A stretch of DNA of 64,000 bases from Eutreptiella sp. 'Long Island Sound 2002' (Eukaryota > Euglenozoa > Euglenophyceae > Eutreptiales > Eutreptiaceae), in contig OZ038384.1 in the NCBI GenBank assembly GCA_964036045.1, forward strand, positions 42,140,704-42,204,703, written 5' to 3'. The notes below the pieces were generated by a model that searched no databases, was not told where the DNA came from, and worked only from the letters and a program-made list of their open reading frames with translations. Below, one piece after another: positions 37,459 to 48,200 of the stretch; position 1 is the stretch's first letter; every line of letters begins with the position of its first letter. The position numbers and the translations under genes were made by a program.

Positions 37459-37524
37459 TAGATATACACATATATATATGTATATACATATATATATGTA
37501 TATATATATATTTATATATATAGG
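37361..37524. repeat. (TA)n / TGTATATA microsatellite
   Basis: About 160 bp of nearly pure alternating TA with periodic TG substitutions. The tyrosine/isoleucine ORFs over it are artefacts. Confidence 0.95.
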
Positions 37525-37860
37525 GGGGTGACGACAAGGTTCTCCCCCCCCCCACACACACCTCCGCCCCCCCAAGGGTGGGGGATGAAGGTAGGGAGGG
37601 GCGGACAGCGCCCCCCCCCCCCCCCGAGGACAAAGCGGCAAGATGGGGAGGCAGCGGAGAGAGGGTGCGGAACGGACCACACGACCGTGCCCGTAGGAAG
37701 CACGCGCCGTGCAAGCCCCAGCGGGGGGGGCACCGGGGGTGCGAACGCAGGGTAGGAAGGGCGACGATGGGAGCCACACGGCAAGCCCCCCCCCCCCCCT
37801 GCAGAGGGACAAGTGCCGCGCCTCGTGCCTGCGCCGTGCTTGCGACGTGCTTACGCCAAT
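37525..37860. repeat. GC-rich repeat block upstream of the LHC exon
   Basis: It contains long C-runs, 'cacacacctccgccccccc', 'gaggacaaagcggcaag', 'ccgtgcaagccccagcgggg' and 'gcagagggacaagtgccgcg'. The same block precedes the second LHC copy (49,615-49,950), and related copies stand in tandem at about 49,080-49,610. Confidence 0.75.
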
Positions 37861-37893
37861 GTTGGGTACTCTCTGTGCCTGACCCTTGGGCAG

Positions 37894-38557
37894 CTGCAGA
37901 CGTACACCACCATCGACAGTGGTGCCAGCAAAGATGTGTGGTTCAAGGCTGGTGCCATGATCTTCGAGTCTTATGTCTGGATCTGCATGGGTGCCCCCGC
38001 GTTGGTGAGCGCCCAGTCCATACTTGCCGAGTTGGCCAGCCAAGTTGTCATGATGGGTGCCATCGAGGCTCACCGTGTGAACGGTGGTCCATTCGGTGGA
38101 GGGGACCTTGATCTGGTGTACCCTAGTGGCAAGCAATTTGACCCTCTGGGTTTGGCCGACGACCCTGACACGGCTGCCGAACTGAAGGTGAAGGAGAACA
38201 AGAAGGGCCGATTGGCGATGCTCTCCTTGTTCGGCTGCTATGTGCAGGCTGCCGTCACCGGCCAGGGCCCTGTTGAGCACTGGGCCTCCCACAATGCTGA
38301 TCCGTACGCGGTGAACGGGTTGACCCTTGAGATTATCGGCCAGTACACGCCGTCTGTGGCCATGTTCACAGATGCTGGGAAGCAGAAGGAGCCCCAGGTG
38401 GATTTGTCGGACTGGGGTGGTCCTCACCGCAAGAGGTGGTTGGGCCCCAACGCTGCGGACAGCTACGTCCCTGACTACCTGACCAGTGAGTACCCTGGTG
38501 ACTACGGTTGGGGCAGCGCTGGGCTTGCTGCAGGCCCCAAAGCCTTCGAGTCAGCAC
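37894..38557 (+). CDS. LHCII-type chlorophyll a/b-binding protein, internal exon of a polyprotein
   Basis: An open frame of about 221 codons starts after a CAG 3' splice site and ends at a candidate 5' splice site (GCAC|GTGGGT). It encodes, in order: the lumenal part and helix C ([10 protein letters not shown]); [29 protein letters not shown]...[16 protein letters not shown]; helix A with the chlorophyll ligands ([19 protein letters not shown]); the C-terminal [13 protein letters not shown]; then, with no stop, a linker ([13 protein letters not shown]) and the mature N-terminus of a second unit ([33 protein letters not shown]). Helix B is absent, so the exon spans two units of a tandem LHC precursor, as in euglenid and dinoflagellate polyproteins. 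The product would bind chlorophyll in thylakoids. No helix-B exon is visible nearby, so it may be an orphan duplicated exon. Confidence 0.8.
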
Positions 38558-38934
38558 GTGGGTAGCATCGCCATCTTCAATCTCGTCTTGTGCCCATGCT
38601 TGCTGCTTTGTTTCTTGGTTGCTGCAGTGCTGCCCCCCTAGGAGTTGTGCTTGCTTGTTGCAGTGCTGCTGCTCTGCCATGCCTTGACCCTTACCCCCGG
38701 CGAACAAACGGGCCAGCGCTCGTCGCCGTTGCTAATGCTAACGCTCTGCAGTTGCCACTGCCCCCAAAGCCTGGTTGGCCGGTATCCCCGGTCCTCTGGG
38801 TCCTCCGTCAAGCTGTGGACCACCTCAGGCAGCCCTGGGACCCACGGGATCGAGCAAGGCAGGAACCACCTGTCGGTGCGAGATGCCCGGTAACACCAGT
38901 AGACGGCATGATAAGTGGTTATGACTATGACTAT

Positions 38935-38980
<46 letters not shown>

Positions 38981-38987
38981 TCCAATC
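38558..38987. repeat. 3' part of the duplicated LHC segment, ending in (TA)n
   Basis: This sequence recurs at 50,663-51,123 with a few percent differences and ends in (TGACTA)n then (TA)n. No helix-B coding exon or other gene is recognisable. Confidence 0.65.
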
Positions 38988-39145
38988 TACACCCCTCTCC
39001 CAACTCTAGGTGGCTCCACCACAAGGCTCTAAGGTACATGCGAAGGGCACAAAGTGGTGCATACATGTGGTGGAAGGGGCTAAACTTGGTCAAAACGGGC
39101 TCAAAACGGGCTACAAACACTTGTTTGAGCATCCCAAATGGTCCG
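38988..39145 (+). mobile_element. 5' fragment of the 1-kb terminal-inverted-repeat element
   Basis: It starts with the terminal motif CTACACCCCTCTCCC right after (TA)n and matches the first about 155 bp of the elements at 51,124 and 52,796. It then breaks off where repeat block L begins. Confidence 0.65.
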
Positions 39146-39677
39146 GGATCACCACATGTACCACCGGTGCCCAGCACAGAACATTGAAAGAGAGACCAAT
39201 ATTGTCCGGTTACCGGTGGCAATTTTAGGAAATCTGTACCGACGTGCATGCGATATGCTTCGGTCCGTCGCTTGGAAGTTTTCGAAAACCCTTGGAAAGA
39301 TGCTCGGAAGTTTTGGCAGCCAGATCGGCCCCCCAAAACGCAACCGATATCGGTAGGAATGTTCCATGGGCTTCCCAGCCGACCGTGCCGGGGGAGCTCG
39401 GAAGAAATTTTTTAGCCTGAACGTAGTGGAACTTTGGTTGCATGCTTGGTGCCTACCTTGCCTGCAAGATGCCATGGAGAACAGTACGTTGAAGCTAATG
39501 TTTGTCTACCCTTTGTTTGCTTTGCCTACAAAATTGCATGGAGAACACTGTGCTCAAGCTTATGACTGCTTCCCCTTTGAGCTCCTTTGTGAATTTGCAC
39601 TTTTGGTTTTGACATGTGCAATTGCAGTTTGATCCTTGGTGCCTGCTTTGCCTACAAACTTGCATGGAGAACACTGC
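39146..39677 (+). repeat. left repeat block L of unit B
   Basis: It matches 3,935-4,619 closely in the same orientation, with the same order of parts, but lacks the 158-bp internal duplication. It ends within a 'gcatggagaacactg' module. Confidence 0.75.
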
Positions 39678-41350
39678 AGCTATGGGTATAGTAACCCAAT
39701 AGGCTATCAGACTTCAGACTTCAGACTTTTATGGACCATCACCCCCAACCCCCAACCCCCAACCCCCCAAGCCCCCCATGATAGGCCTTTGCCCCCCCCC
39801 CCCCCATATCAGACATGCGCTTTGCCCCCCACATGAGACTTGCCCCCCCCCCCTTTTCTCTTGCCCAATTCTGCACCTTGCTTCCTTGACCATGGCCGTA
39901 GGCATGAATTAGGTCTGTGAATATGAGGATAAAGAGTATTATTTATGGGGTGGGCTGGTTGCACAGTCAAGGGGGCCACCCATTCTCAGGTTGTCGGCTT
40001 CAACACCAATGTTGTTTTTAATGCGTGTGTATGTGTGTATGTGTGGGCATGCGTGGGTGTCTGTATGTTTGCTCTGGGTCCCCCTGCAAGGGGGGACTCA
40101 TCGGCTGGGCAGCTATACCCCTTAAACCCCTCCCCTCTGCTCTCGACCCCTTCCCCGACCCTCTGTTAAACAACCAGCACAAACAAAAGTCAGTTAAACA
40201 CAAGGGGGCCACTGACAGCACCGCTTTCGGAAATTTTTTTTCATTTTTGGAGAACACTTTCTTGCCTGTTAAACGGTGCTGTCTGATGGCGGGGTGCCTG
40301 GGCAGGCAGGCTTGCCTTCACTGCCCTACAGGGGGGGGGAGGAGAGGACGCCCGGGCACCCAAGGGGTCAGAGAGAGCAGGGTGGGATGTAAAAATAAAA
40401 ACTTGTAAGTTCCTCTCCACCCTCCCCGCCTGGGCGGTCCACATGGACCAACCCCTCCTGGCTTCGGCTTCCACACATTTTTAAGGACTTTAACAGGTTA
40501 GGGATGTTGCAGACAATACAATTTTCTGTGATTTGCCCTGGTGCTTTAGTTAGGAATAGCCCCTGCACTGTACCGCACCACACTGCACTACACTCCCCCC
40601 AATATCAAACTTGTCCATTGTCACCACACCCTTGAGGTGTAGAAGTGGGTTGTGGTCTTGACCCTAGCGTCTGAAACCCAACCAGTGCTTGCAACCCCTT
40701 CAATGATGGTACGTCCCCCCCCCCCCCCACCCCCCCACCCCACCCCACCCCACCCCACCCCATCTCTCTGACTCAAACCGATCGGGGGGCTCATATGTGA
40801 CTGAAGACAAGTGGGAACAGAATCCTGATGTCTGACCCAAGCAACCTCACCTGAGCTAATCGGGTCGGTTTTGCTGGTGGGGTGGGTGGGTGGGGGTTCA
40901 TCGGGTTGGGCCGGAACTGTGGAGAGGGGGGGTAGTGGGTTTCAAGTACGGCACAGCACAGCACGGCACAGCACAGCACATCACAGCACATCACAGCACA
41001 CCACAGCACAGCACAACATACAGCATAGCACAGCATATTACAGCACAACACAGCACAACACAGCCCCTACGGCCGCCCAAGAGAGCCCCCCTCCCTCCCT
41101 CCCTCCCTCCCTCCCTCCCCTCCCTCCCTCCCTCCCACCCTGTCATTTCCCTTCTTGTGTGGTGAGGTTAGGGAGGGTATGCCTGTTTTTCTTTTTCAGG
41201 TTTTCTTTTATAAGAGAGTGCTTTCCCGCTTGCCAGCTTACCAAGGTCCGAACCCCGCCAAAAAAAAATAGGAGGTATGTTACTCCGTTCCTTAGTTAGT
41301 TCCGGTGGACCCCTCTGTGAATTGTTTACCCCCCTCCGTGAATTATTCAC
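39678..41350. other. gene-free spacer of unit B with simple repeats
   Basis: This corresponds in position to the ORF1-ORF2 region of unit A, but no ORF resembling either was found. It holds C-runs at 39,795 and 39,845, a (CACCC)n tract at 40,711-40,765, a (CAGCACA)n tract at about 40,950-41,065 and a (CCCT)n tract at about 41,085-41,140. Just before the array, 41,305-41,350 carries two 'gtgaatt(g/a)tt' phrases. Confidence 0.5.
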
Positions 41351-44300
41351 AGTTTTAGAAGGCTCCAAAGTGAGCTCGACTATCCGCCCCCCTACAGGGG
41401 CCCACTGTTTCAGATTTTTACAACTAGGGGCTCTATGTAAAGCCCCAATCACCAGCTTTCACCACAACTTTGTTTTGTGGAATTTTACCACACCATCACA
41501 GAATTAGAAGGCTCCAAAGTGAGCTCGACTATCCGCCCCCCTACAGGGGCCCACTGTTTCAGATTTTTACAACTAGGGGCTCTATGTAAAGCCCCAACCA
41601 CCAGCTTTCACCACAACTTTGTTTTGTGGAAATTTACCACACCCTCACAGTTTTAGAAGGCTCCAAAGTGAGCTCGACTATCCGCCCCCCTACAGGGGCC
41701 CACTGTTTCAGATTTTCACAACTAGGGGCTCTATGTAAAGCCCCAACCACCAGCTTTCACCACAACTTTGTTTTGTGGAATTTTACCACACCATCACAGA
41801 TTTAGAAGGCTCCAAAGTGAGCTCGACTATCCGCCCCCCTACAGGGGCCCACTGTTTCAGATTTTTACAACTAGGGGCTCTATGTAAAGCCCCAATCACC
41901 AGCTTTCACCACAACTTTGTTTTGTGGAATTTTACCACACCATCACAGAATTAGAAGGCTCCAAAGTGAGCTCGACTATCCGCCCCCCTACAGGGGCCCA
42001 CTGTTTCAGATTTTTACAACTAGGGGCTCTATGTAAAGCCCCAACCACCAGCTTTCACCACAACTTTGTTTTGTGGAAATTTACCACACCATCACAGTTT
42101 TAGAAGGCTCCAAAGTGAGCTCGACTATCCGCCCCCCTACAGGGGCCCACTGTTTCAGATTTTCACAACTAGGGGCTCTATGTAAAGCCCCAACCACCAG
42201 CTTTCACCACAACTTTGTTTTGTGGAATTTTACCACACCATCACAGTTTTAGAAGGCTCCAAAGTGAGCTCGACTATCCGCCCCCCTACAGGGGCCCACT
42301 GTTTCAGATTTTTACAACTAGGGGCTCTATGTAAAGCCCCAATCACCAGCTTTCTCCACAACTTTGTTTTGTGGAAATTTACCACACCATCACAGAATTA
42401 GAAGGCTCCAAAGTGAGCTCGACTATCCGCCCCCCTACAGGGGCCCACTGTTTCAGATTTTTACAACTAGGGGCTCTATGTAAAGCCCCAACCACCAGCT
42501 TTCACCACAACTTTGTTTTGTGGAAATTTACCACACCCTCACAGTTTTAGAAGGCTCCAAAGTGAGCTCGACTATCCGCCCCCCTACAGGGGCCCACTGT
42601 TTCAGATTTTCACAACTAGGGGCTCTATGTAAAGCCCCAACCACCAGCTTTCACCACAACTTTGTTTTGTGGAATTTTACCACACCATCACAGATTTGGA
42701 AGGCTCCAAAGTGAGCTCGACTATCCGCCCCCCTACAGGGGCCCACTGTTTCAGATTTTTACAACTAGGGGCTCTATGTAAAGCCCCAATCACCAGCTTT
42801 CACCACAACTTTGTTTTGTGGAATTTTACCACACCATCACAGAATTAGAAGGCTCCAAAGTGAGCTCGACTATCCGCCCCCTTACAGGGGCCCACTGTTT
42901 CAGATTTTTACAACTAGGGGCTCTATGTAAAGCCCCAACCACCAGCTTTCACCACAACTTTGTTTTGTGGAAATTTACCACTTCCTCACAGTTTTAGAAG
43001 GCTCCAAAGTGAGCTCGACTATCCGCCCCCCTACAGGGGCCCACTGTTTCAGATTTTCACAACTAGGGGCTCTATGTAAAGCCCCAACCACCAGCTTTCA
43101 CCACAACTTTGTTTTGTGGAATTTTACCACACCATCACAGATTTAGAAGGCTCCAAAGTGAGCTCGACTATCCGCCCCCCTACAGGGGCCCACTGTTTCA
43201 GATTTTTACAACTAGGGGCTCTATGTAAAGCCCCAATCACCAGCTTTCACCACAACTTTGTTTTGTGGAATTTTACCACACCATCACAGATTTAGAAGGC
43301 TCCAAAGTGAGCTCGACTATCCGCCCCCCTACAGGGGCCCACTGTTTCAGATTTTTACAACTAGGGGCTCTATGTAAAGCCCCAACCACCAGCTTTCACC
43401 ACAACTTTGTTTTGTGGAAATTTACCACACCATCACAGTTTTAGAAGGCTCCAAAGTGAGCTCGACTATCCGCCCCCCTACAGGGGCCCACTGTTTCAGA
43501 TTTTCACAACTAGGGGCTCTATGTAAAGCCCCTACCACCAGCTTTCACCACAACTTTGTTTTGTGGAATTTTACCACACCATCACAGTTTTAGAAGGCTC
43601 CAAAGTGAGCTCGACTATCCGCCCCCCTACAGGGGCCCACTGTTTCAGATTTTTACAACTAGGGGCTCTATGTAAAGCCCCAATCACCAGCTTTCACCAC
43701 AACTTTGTTTTGTGGAATTTTACCACACCATCACAGAATTAGAAGGCTCCAAAGTGAGCTCGACTATCCGCCCCCTTACAGGGGCCCACTGTTTCAGATT
43801 TTTACAACTAGGGGCTCTATGTAAAGCCCCAACCACCAGCTTTCACCACAACTTTGTTTTGTGGAATTTTACCACACCCTCACAGTTTTAGAAGGCTCCA
43901 AAGTGAGCTCGACTATCCGCCCCCCTACAGGGGCCCACTGTTTCAGATTTTCACAACTAGGGGCTCTATGTAAAGCCCCAACCACCAGCTTTCACCACAA
44001 CTTTGTTTTGTGGAATTTTACCACACCATCACAGTTTTAGAAGGCTCCAAAGTGAGCTCGACTATCCGCCCCCCTACAGGGGCCCACTGTTTCAGATTTT
44101 TACAACTAGGGGCTCTATGTAAAGCCCCAACCACCAGCTTTCACCACAACTTTGTTTTGTGGAATTTTACCACACCCTCACAGTTTTAGAAGGCTCCAAA
44201 GTGAGCTCGACTATCCGCCCCCCTATAGGGGCCCACTGTTTCAGATTTTTACAACTAGGGGCTCTATGTAAAGCCCCAACCACCAGCTTTCACCACAACT

Positions 44301-44710
44301 TTGTTTTGTGGAAATTTACCACACCCTCACAGTTTTAGAAGGCTCCAAAGTGAGCTCGACTATCCGCCCCCCTACAGGGGCCCACTGTTTCAGATTTTCA
44401 CAACTAGGGGCTCTATGTAAAGCCCCAACCACCAGCTTTCACCACAACTTTGTTTTGTGGAATTTTACCACACCATCACAGTTTTAGAAGGCTCCAAAGT
44501 GAGCTCGACTATCCGCCCCCCTACAGGGGCCCACTGTTTCAGATTTTTACAACTAGGGGCTCTATGTAAAGCCCCAATCACCAGCTTTCACCACAACTTT
44601 GTTTTGTGGAAATTTACCACACCCTCACAGTTTTAGAAGGCTCCAAAGTGAGCTCGACTATCCGCCCCCCTACAGGGGCCCACTGTTTCAGATTTTCACA
44701 ACCAGGGGCT
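41351..44710 (-). repeat. satellite array B: about 22.5 tandem copies of a diverged 149-bp monomer, inverted relative to array A
   Basis: Monomers start at 41,357 (agaaggctccaaagtgag) and recur exactly every 149 bp to 44,635, that is 22 intervals with no net indel. The reverse complement aligns without gaps to an array A monomer: 97 of 149 positions match in a hand comparison. Conservation is concentrated at positions 1-33, about 74-108 and 131-139. A C/T marker (gattttcac against gatttttac) recurs every third monomer, so there is a 447-bp trimeric higher-order repeat. Confidence 0.95.
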
Positions 44711-44712
44711 CT

Positions 44713-45290
44713 CTCTTAACGCTCTGCCAACCCTCTCCCACCCTCTCCCAACCCTCTCCCACCCCCTCCCAACCCTCTCCCACCCCCTCCCAACCCTCTC
44801 CCACTCTCTCCCACCCTCTCCCAACCCTCTCCCACCCTCTCCCAACCCTCTCCCACCCTCTCCCAACCCTCTCCCAGCCTCTCCCAACCCTCTCCCAACC
44901 CTCTCCCACCCTCTTCCAACCCTCTCTCAACCGTCTCCCAACCCTCTCCCACCCTCTCCCAACCCTCTCCCACTCTCTCCCAACCCTCTCCCAACCCTCC
45001 CCCACTCTCTCCCACCCTCTCCCAACCCTCTCCCACCCTCTCCCAACCCTCTCCCACCCTCTCCCAACCCTCTCCCACCCTCTCCCAACCCTCTCCCACC
45101 CTCTCCCAACCCTCTCCCACCCTCTCCCAACCCTCTCCCACCCTCCCCCAACCCTCTCCCAACCGTCTCCCACCCTCTCCCAACCCTCTCTCAACCGTCT
45201 CCCAACCCTCTCCCACCCTCTCCCAACCCTCTCCCACTCTCTCCCAACCCTCTCCCAACCCTCCCCCACCCCCCCCCACCCTCTAACAAT
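44713..45290. repeat. cytosine-rich minisatellite (CCCTCTCCCAA / CCCTCTCCCAC)
   Basis: About 580 bp of alternating ccctctcccaa and ccctctcccac modules (roughly 10 and 21 bp), with longer duplicated stretches. It fuses directly to a truncated last monomer of array B. The repetitive Gly/Glu/Trp or Pro/Leu/Ser ORFs are artefacts. Confidence 0.9.
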
Positions 45291-45337
45291 GGGGCAGGGT
45301 GTCTAATCTCAGTGGATTCCGGCAGCAGTAGAGGTGT

Positions 45338-45729
45338 TAAGTGAACCGTCATGCTTGCCTTTTTGTGTGTTTCTTTGCTAAGGTGTGGGATTTGGGAACC
45401 AAGAACGGTGTAGTTCATTGTACAAAAAACCGATGGAAAAACGCCTGGAAGTTTTCGAAAACCCTTGGAAAGATGCTCGGAAGTTTTGGCAGCCGGATCG
45501 GCCCCCCAAAACGCAACCGATATCGGTAGGAATGTTCCATGGGCTTCCCAGCCGACCGTGCCGGGGGAGCTTGGAAGAAATTTTGGCTGGGACTTCCGAG
45601 ATCAACCCTGCAATATGAGTCCCATTTGCTGAGCATGAATGCTGAGCATCCCCAAATATCCTGAGCAATATGCTCAGCATTTTCCTGCCATTTTTTACCT
45701 TCTATGCTGTGCGTCCCAGCACCATGTGC
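45338..45729 (+). repeat. right repeat block R of unit B
   Basis: It matches 33,302-33,689 closely in the same orientation, including the palindrome, the core shared with L, and the tgctgagcat/atgctcagca hairpin tail. Confidence 0.75.
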
Positions 45730-45930
45730 TTTTGGAAAAACGCGTTTCTGACCCATTTTTGACCCATTTTTGGTCCCAAAATGGCCCACTTTCAAGGCAT
45801 TTTGGGATTTTCCATGAGCCAAAACCCGTCGCCACGGGCTCAAAATGGGCTAAAACCACTTGTTTGAGCATCATGAATGGTCCAGTGTCATTTTTGTAAA
45901 AACACGTTTTTGACCCATTCTTTTTTTCTT
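45730..45930 (+). mobile_element. internal fragment of the 1-kb inverted-repeat element
   Basis: It matches about 51,290-51,440 and the equivalent part of 52,970-53,110 ('tttgacccatttttg', 'aaggcattttgggattttcc', 'cacttgtttgagcatc'). No ends are present. Confidence 0.65.
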
Positions 45931-45959
45931 CGATCTCTTACAGGAACTTTTGATGGATC

Positions 45960-48200
45960 CCCCCGGCGACCAGGCGCCGCGGGGGGTACAGTGAAACCCT
46001 GCCCGGGGGGCAGCCGGGGCCTGCTAGGGCCGCGCCCCCCGCGGCATATGGAACGGCCACCCGCGGCAGCGGCTCCTGCGGGGGCTGTGGCAGCGGCGGG
46101 CAGCCGCAGCGTGATGCTTCTTTGGCAGCACGTGCAGTCCGGCGCCCAGAGTACTACTGGTGGGCAAGGTGCAGGTGCGTGCGCGCGGGGGATACAGTGA
46201 AACCCTGGCCGGGGGGCAGCTGGGGCCTACCAGGGCCGCGCCCCCCGCGGCATTTGGAGTGGCTGCCCGCGGCGGCGGCTCCTGCGGGGGCTGTGGCAGC
46301 GGCGGGCGGCCACAGCGTGGTGCCAACCAGCCCGACGACGCCGCCGATAGCGACGAGGTGCGTGCCTGCGACATGCGTGCACCTTGCCTACACAGTGTCC
46401 TGCGTAGTGTCCGAGAGGGAAAAGGGCAGGGGAGGGAGGGGGAGGCAGGGCAGGCGTAGAGGGACAAAGGCCACAGGCGGGTGCAGTGCGACGTGCGTGC
46501 CACAAGCCCAGGGACCAGGGCACCAGGGGGCGGCAAGGTGAAGAGGGAGTGGGAGGGATGCCTCGCGTATTGCTCCGCGAAGTGTATGCTGGGGGGGTAA
46601 AGGGAGGACGGGGACAGGGAGACAAAGGGCCAGGGACCAAGGGGCCTGGGAAGGGGGGCAAGGGAGGACGAGGGAGGGCGAACAGACAGGGGGCAGGACA
46701 GGGCCAGGGGGCCGGGGCAGAGAGAGGGGGCAGAGAGGGAGCGCTGCCTCGCGAATTGCTCCGCATCGTGCTCGCGCTGGCCGGAAGGCACAGGGACAGA
46801 GATGGCAGGGCAGGGAAGGGGGCGTGCCCCGGCGGCATGAAAGAGCGAACGTGGGGCAGGGGCATAAAGGTGCCACACAACCGAGCGAGCCGCACGCAGT
46901 GCGCGGGGGCACAGGACAAGGCGGGGCGCCGCGGCGTGCTGCCACAAGGCAGTCCACCCCCAAAGGTGCAGTGTCCTGCGTAGTGTCATGCAACGAGGGC
47001 CGGCAAGGACGAGGGGAGAGGGCATCAGCAGGGCGAAAGAGGTAGGACACTCAGGAGGCGAATGCAGGCCGGACAGCCGGGGCAGAGAACCCTGGCCGGG
47101 GGGCAGCCGGGGCCAGCCAGGGCCGCGCCCCCCGCGGCGTTTGGAGTGGCTGCCCGCGGCGGCGGCTCCTGCGGGGGCTGTGGCAGCGGCGGGCGTCCGC
47201 AGCGTGGTGCCAACCAGCCAGACGGCGCCGACGATAGAGGCCAGGTGCGTGCCTGCGACATGCGTGCGACTTGCCTACACAGTGTCCTGCATAGTGGCAG
47301 AGGGGGCAAAGGGCAGGGAGGGGAGGGGGGGCAAGGGCGGGCATAGAGGGAAAAAGGCCACAGGCGGGTGCAGTGCGACGTGCGTGCCACTTGCCCAGGG
47401 ACCAGGGCAACAGAGGGCAGAAAGGTGAAGGGAGAGAGGGAGGGATGCCACGCGTATTGCTCCGCGAAGTGTTTGCCGGGGAGGTAAAGGGAAGACGGAG
47501 ACAGGGAGACAGAGGGCCAGGGACACAGGGGCCTGGGAAGGGGGGCAAGGGAGGACGAGGGAGAACGGGCACACAAGGGGCAGGGCTGGGCCAGGGAGCG
47601 GGAGCAGAGGGGGGGAGCAGGGAGGGAGGGTTGCCTCGCGAATTGCTCCGCACCGTGCTCGCGCTGGCCAGAGGGCGGAGGTAAGGAAGAGGAGGCGAGA
47701 GAACAGAAGCAAGCTAAACACGGACCTTATGCACGGCTAGTGTGAGCGGACTAGGGGCAAGAACGACGGGGGTGCCCCGCGACCGAGCTGACCGCTTGCG
47801 GCGAGCGGGAACCCTGGACGTGCCGCGGCCGCTAGGGAGCCTGCCCCCGGGGGTATCGTGTGCGGTACAAAGTGCGTGCCGCATACCAGGAGCTCATGAC
47901 ACCAGGGGGCAGCAAGGGAGAGAGGGAGTGGGAGGGTTGCCTTGCGCATTGCTCTGCACTGTGCACGCCGAGGGGATAGAGGGACCAGGGGGACAGAGAG
48001 ACAGGAGGCCGGAGACCCTGCAACCAGGGACGAGGGGCAGGGCAGGGTGAGAGAGGGCGAGCAGACAGGGGGCAGGACAGGGCCAGGGGGCCGGGGCAGA
48101 GAGGGGGGCAGAGAGGGAGCACTGCCTCGCGAATTGCTCCGCACTGTGCTCGCGCTGGCCGGAGGGCAGAGGGTGTGAGATGGCAGGGCAGACACACGGA
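45960..48200. repeat. GC-rich higher-order repeat region
   Basis: Two kinds of module recur. One ('gccgcgccccccgcggca' with 'ggctcctgcgggggctgtgg') stands at about 45,995, 46,198 and 47,085. The other (gcgaattgctccgca) stands at about 46,748, 47,636 and 48,126. A block of about 890 bp is therefore duplicated, followed by a shorter third copy. Long overlapping ORFs on both strands reflect GC content and repetition and are not annotated as genes. Confidence 0.7.

Noticed and set aside
37287-37523. Tyr/Ile-rich ORFs resembling transmembrane proteins
   Set aside because: These are translations of (TA)n microsatellite DNA.
44688-45306. Repetitive Gly-Glu-Trp and Pro-Leu-Ser-Gln ORFs of about 190-235 codons
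   Set aside because: These are translations of the ccctctccca minisatellite in different frames.
46024-47721. Long Ala/Arg/Pro-rich ORFs on both strands (up to 333 codons)
   Set aside because: GC-rich, repeated DNA is open in most frames; there is no domain or splice structure.
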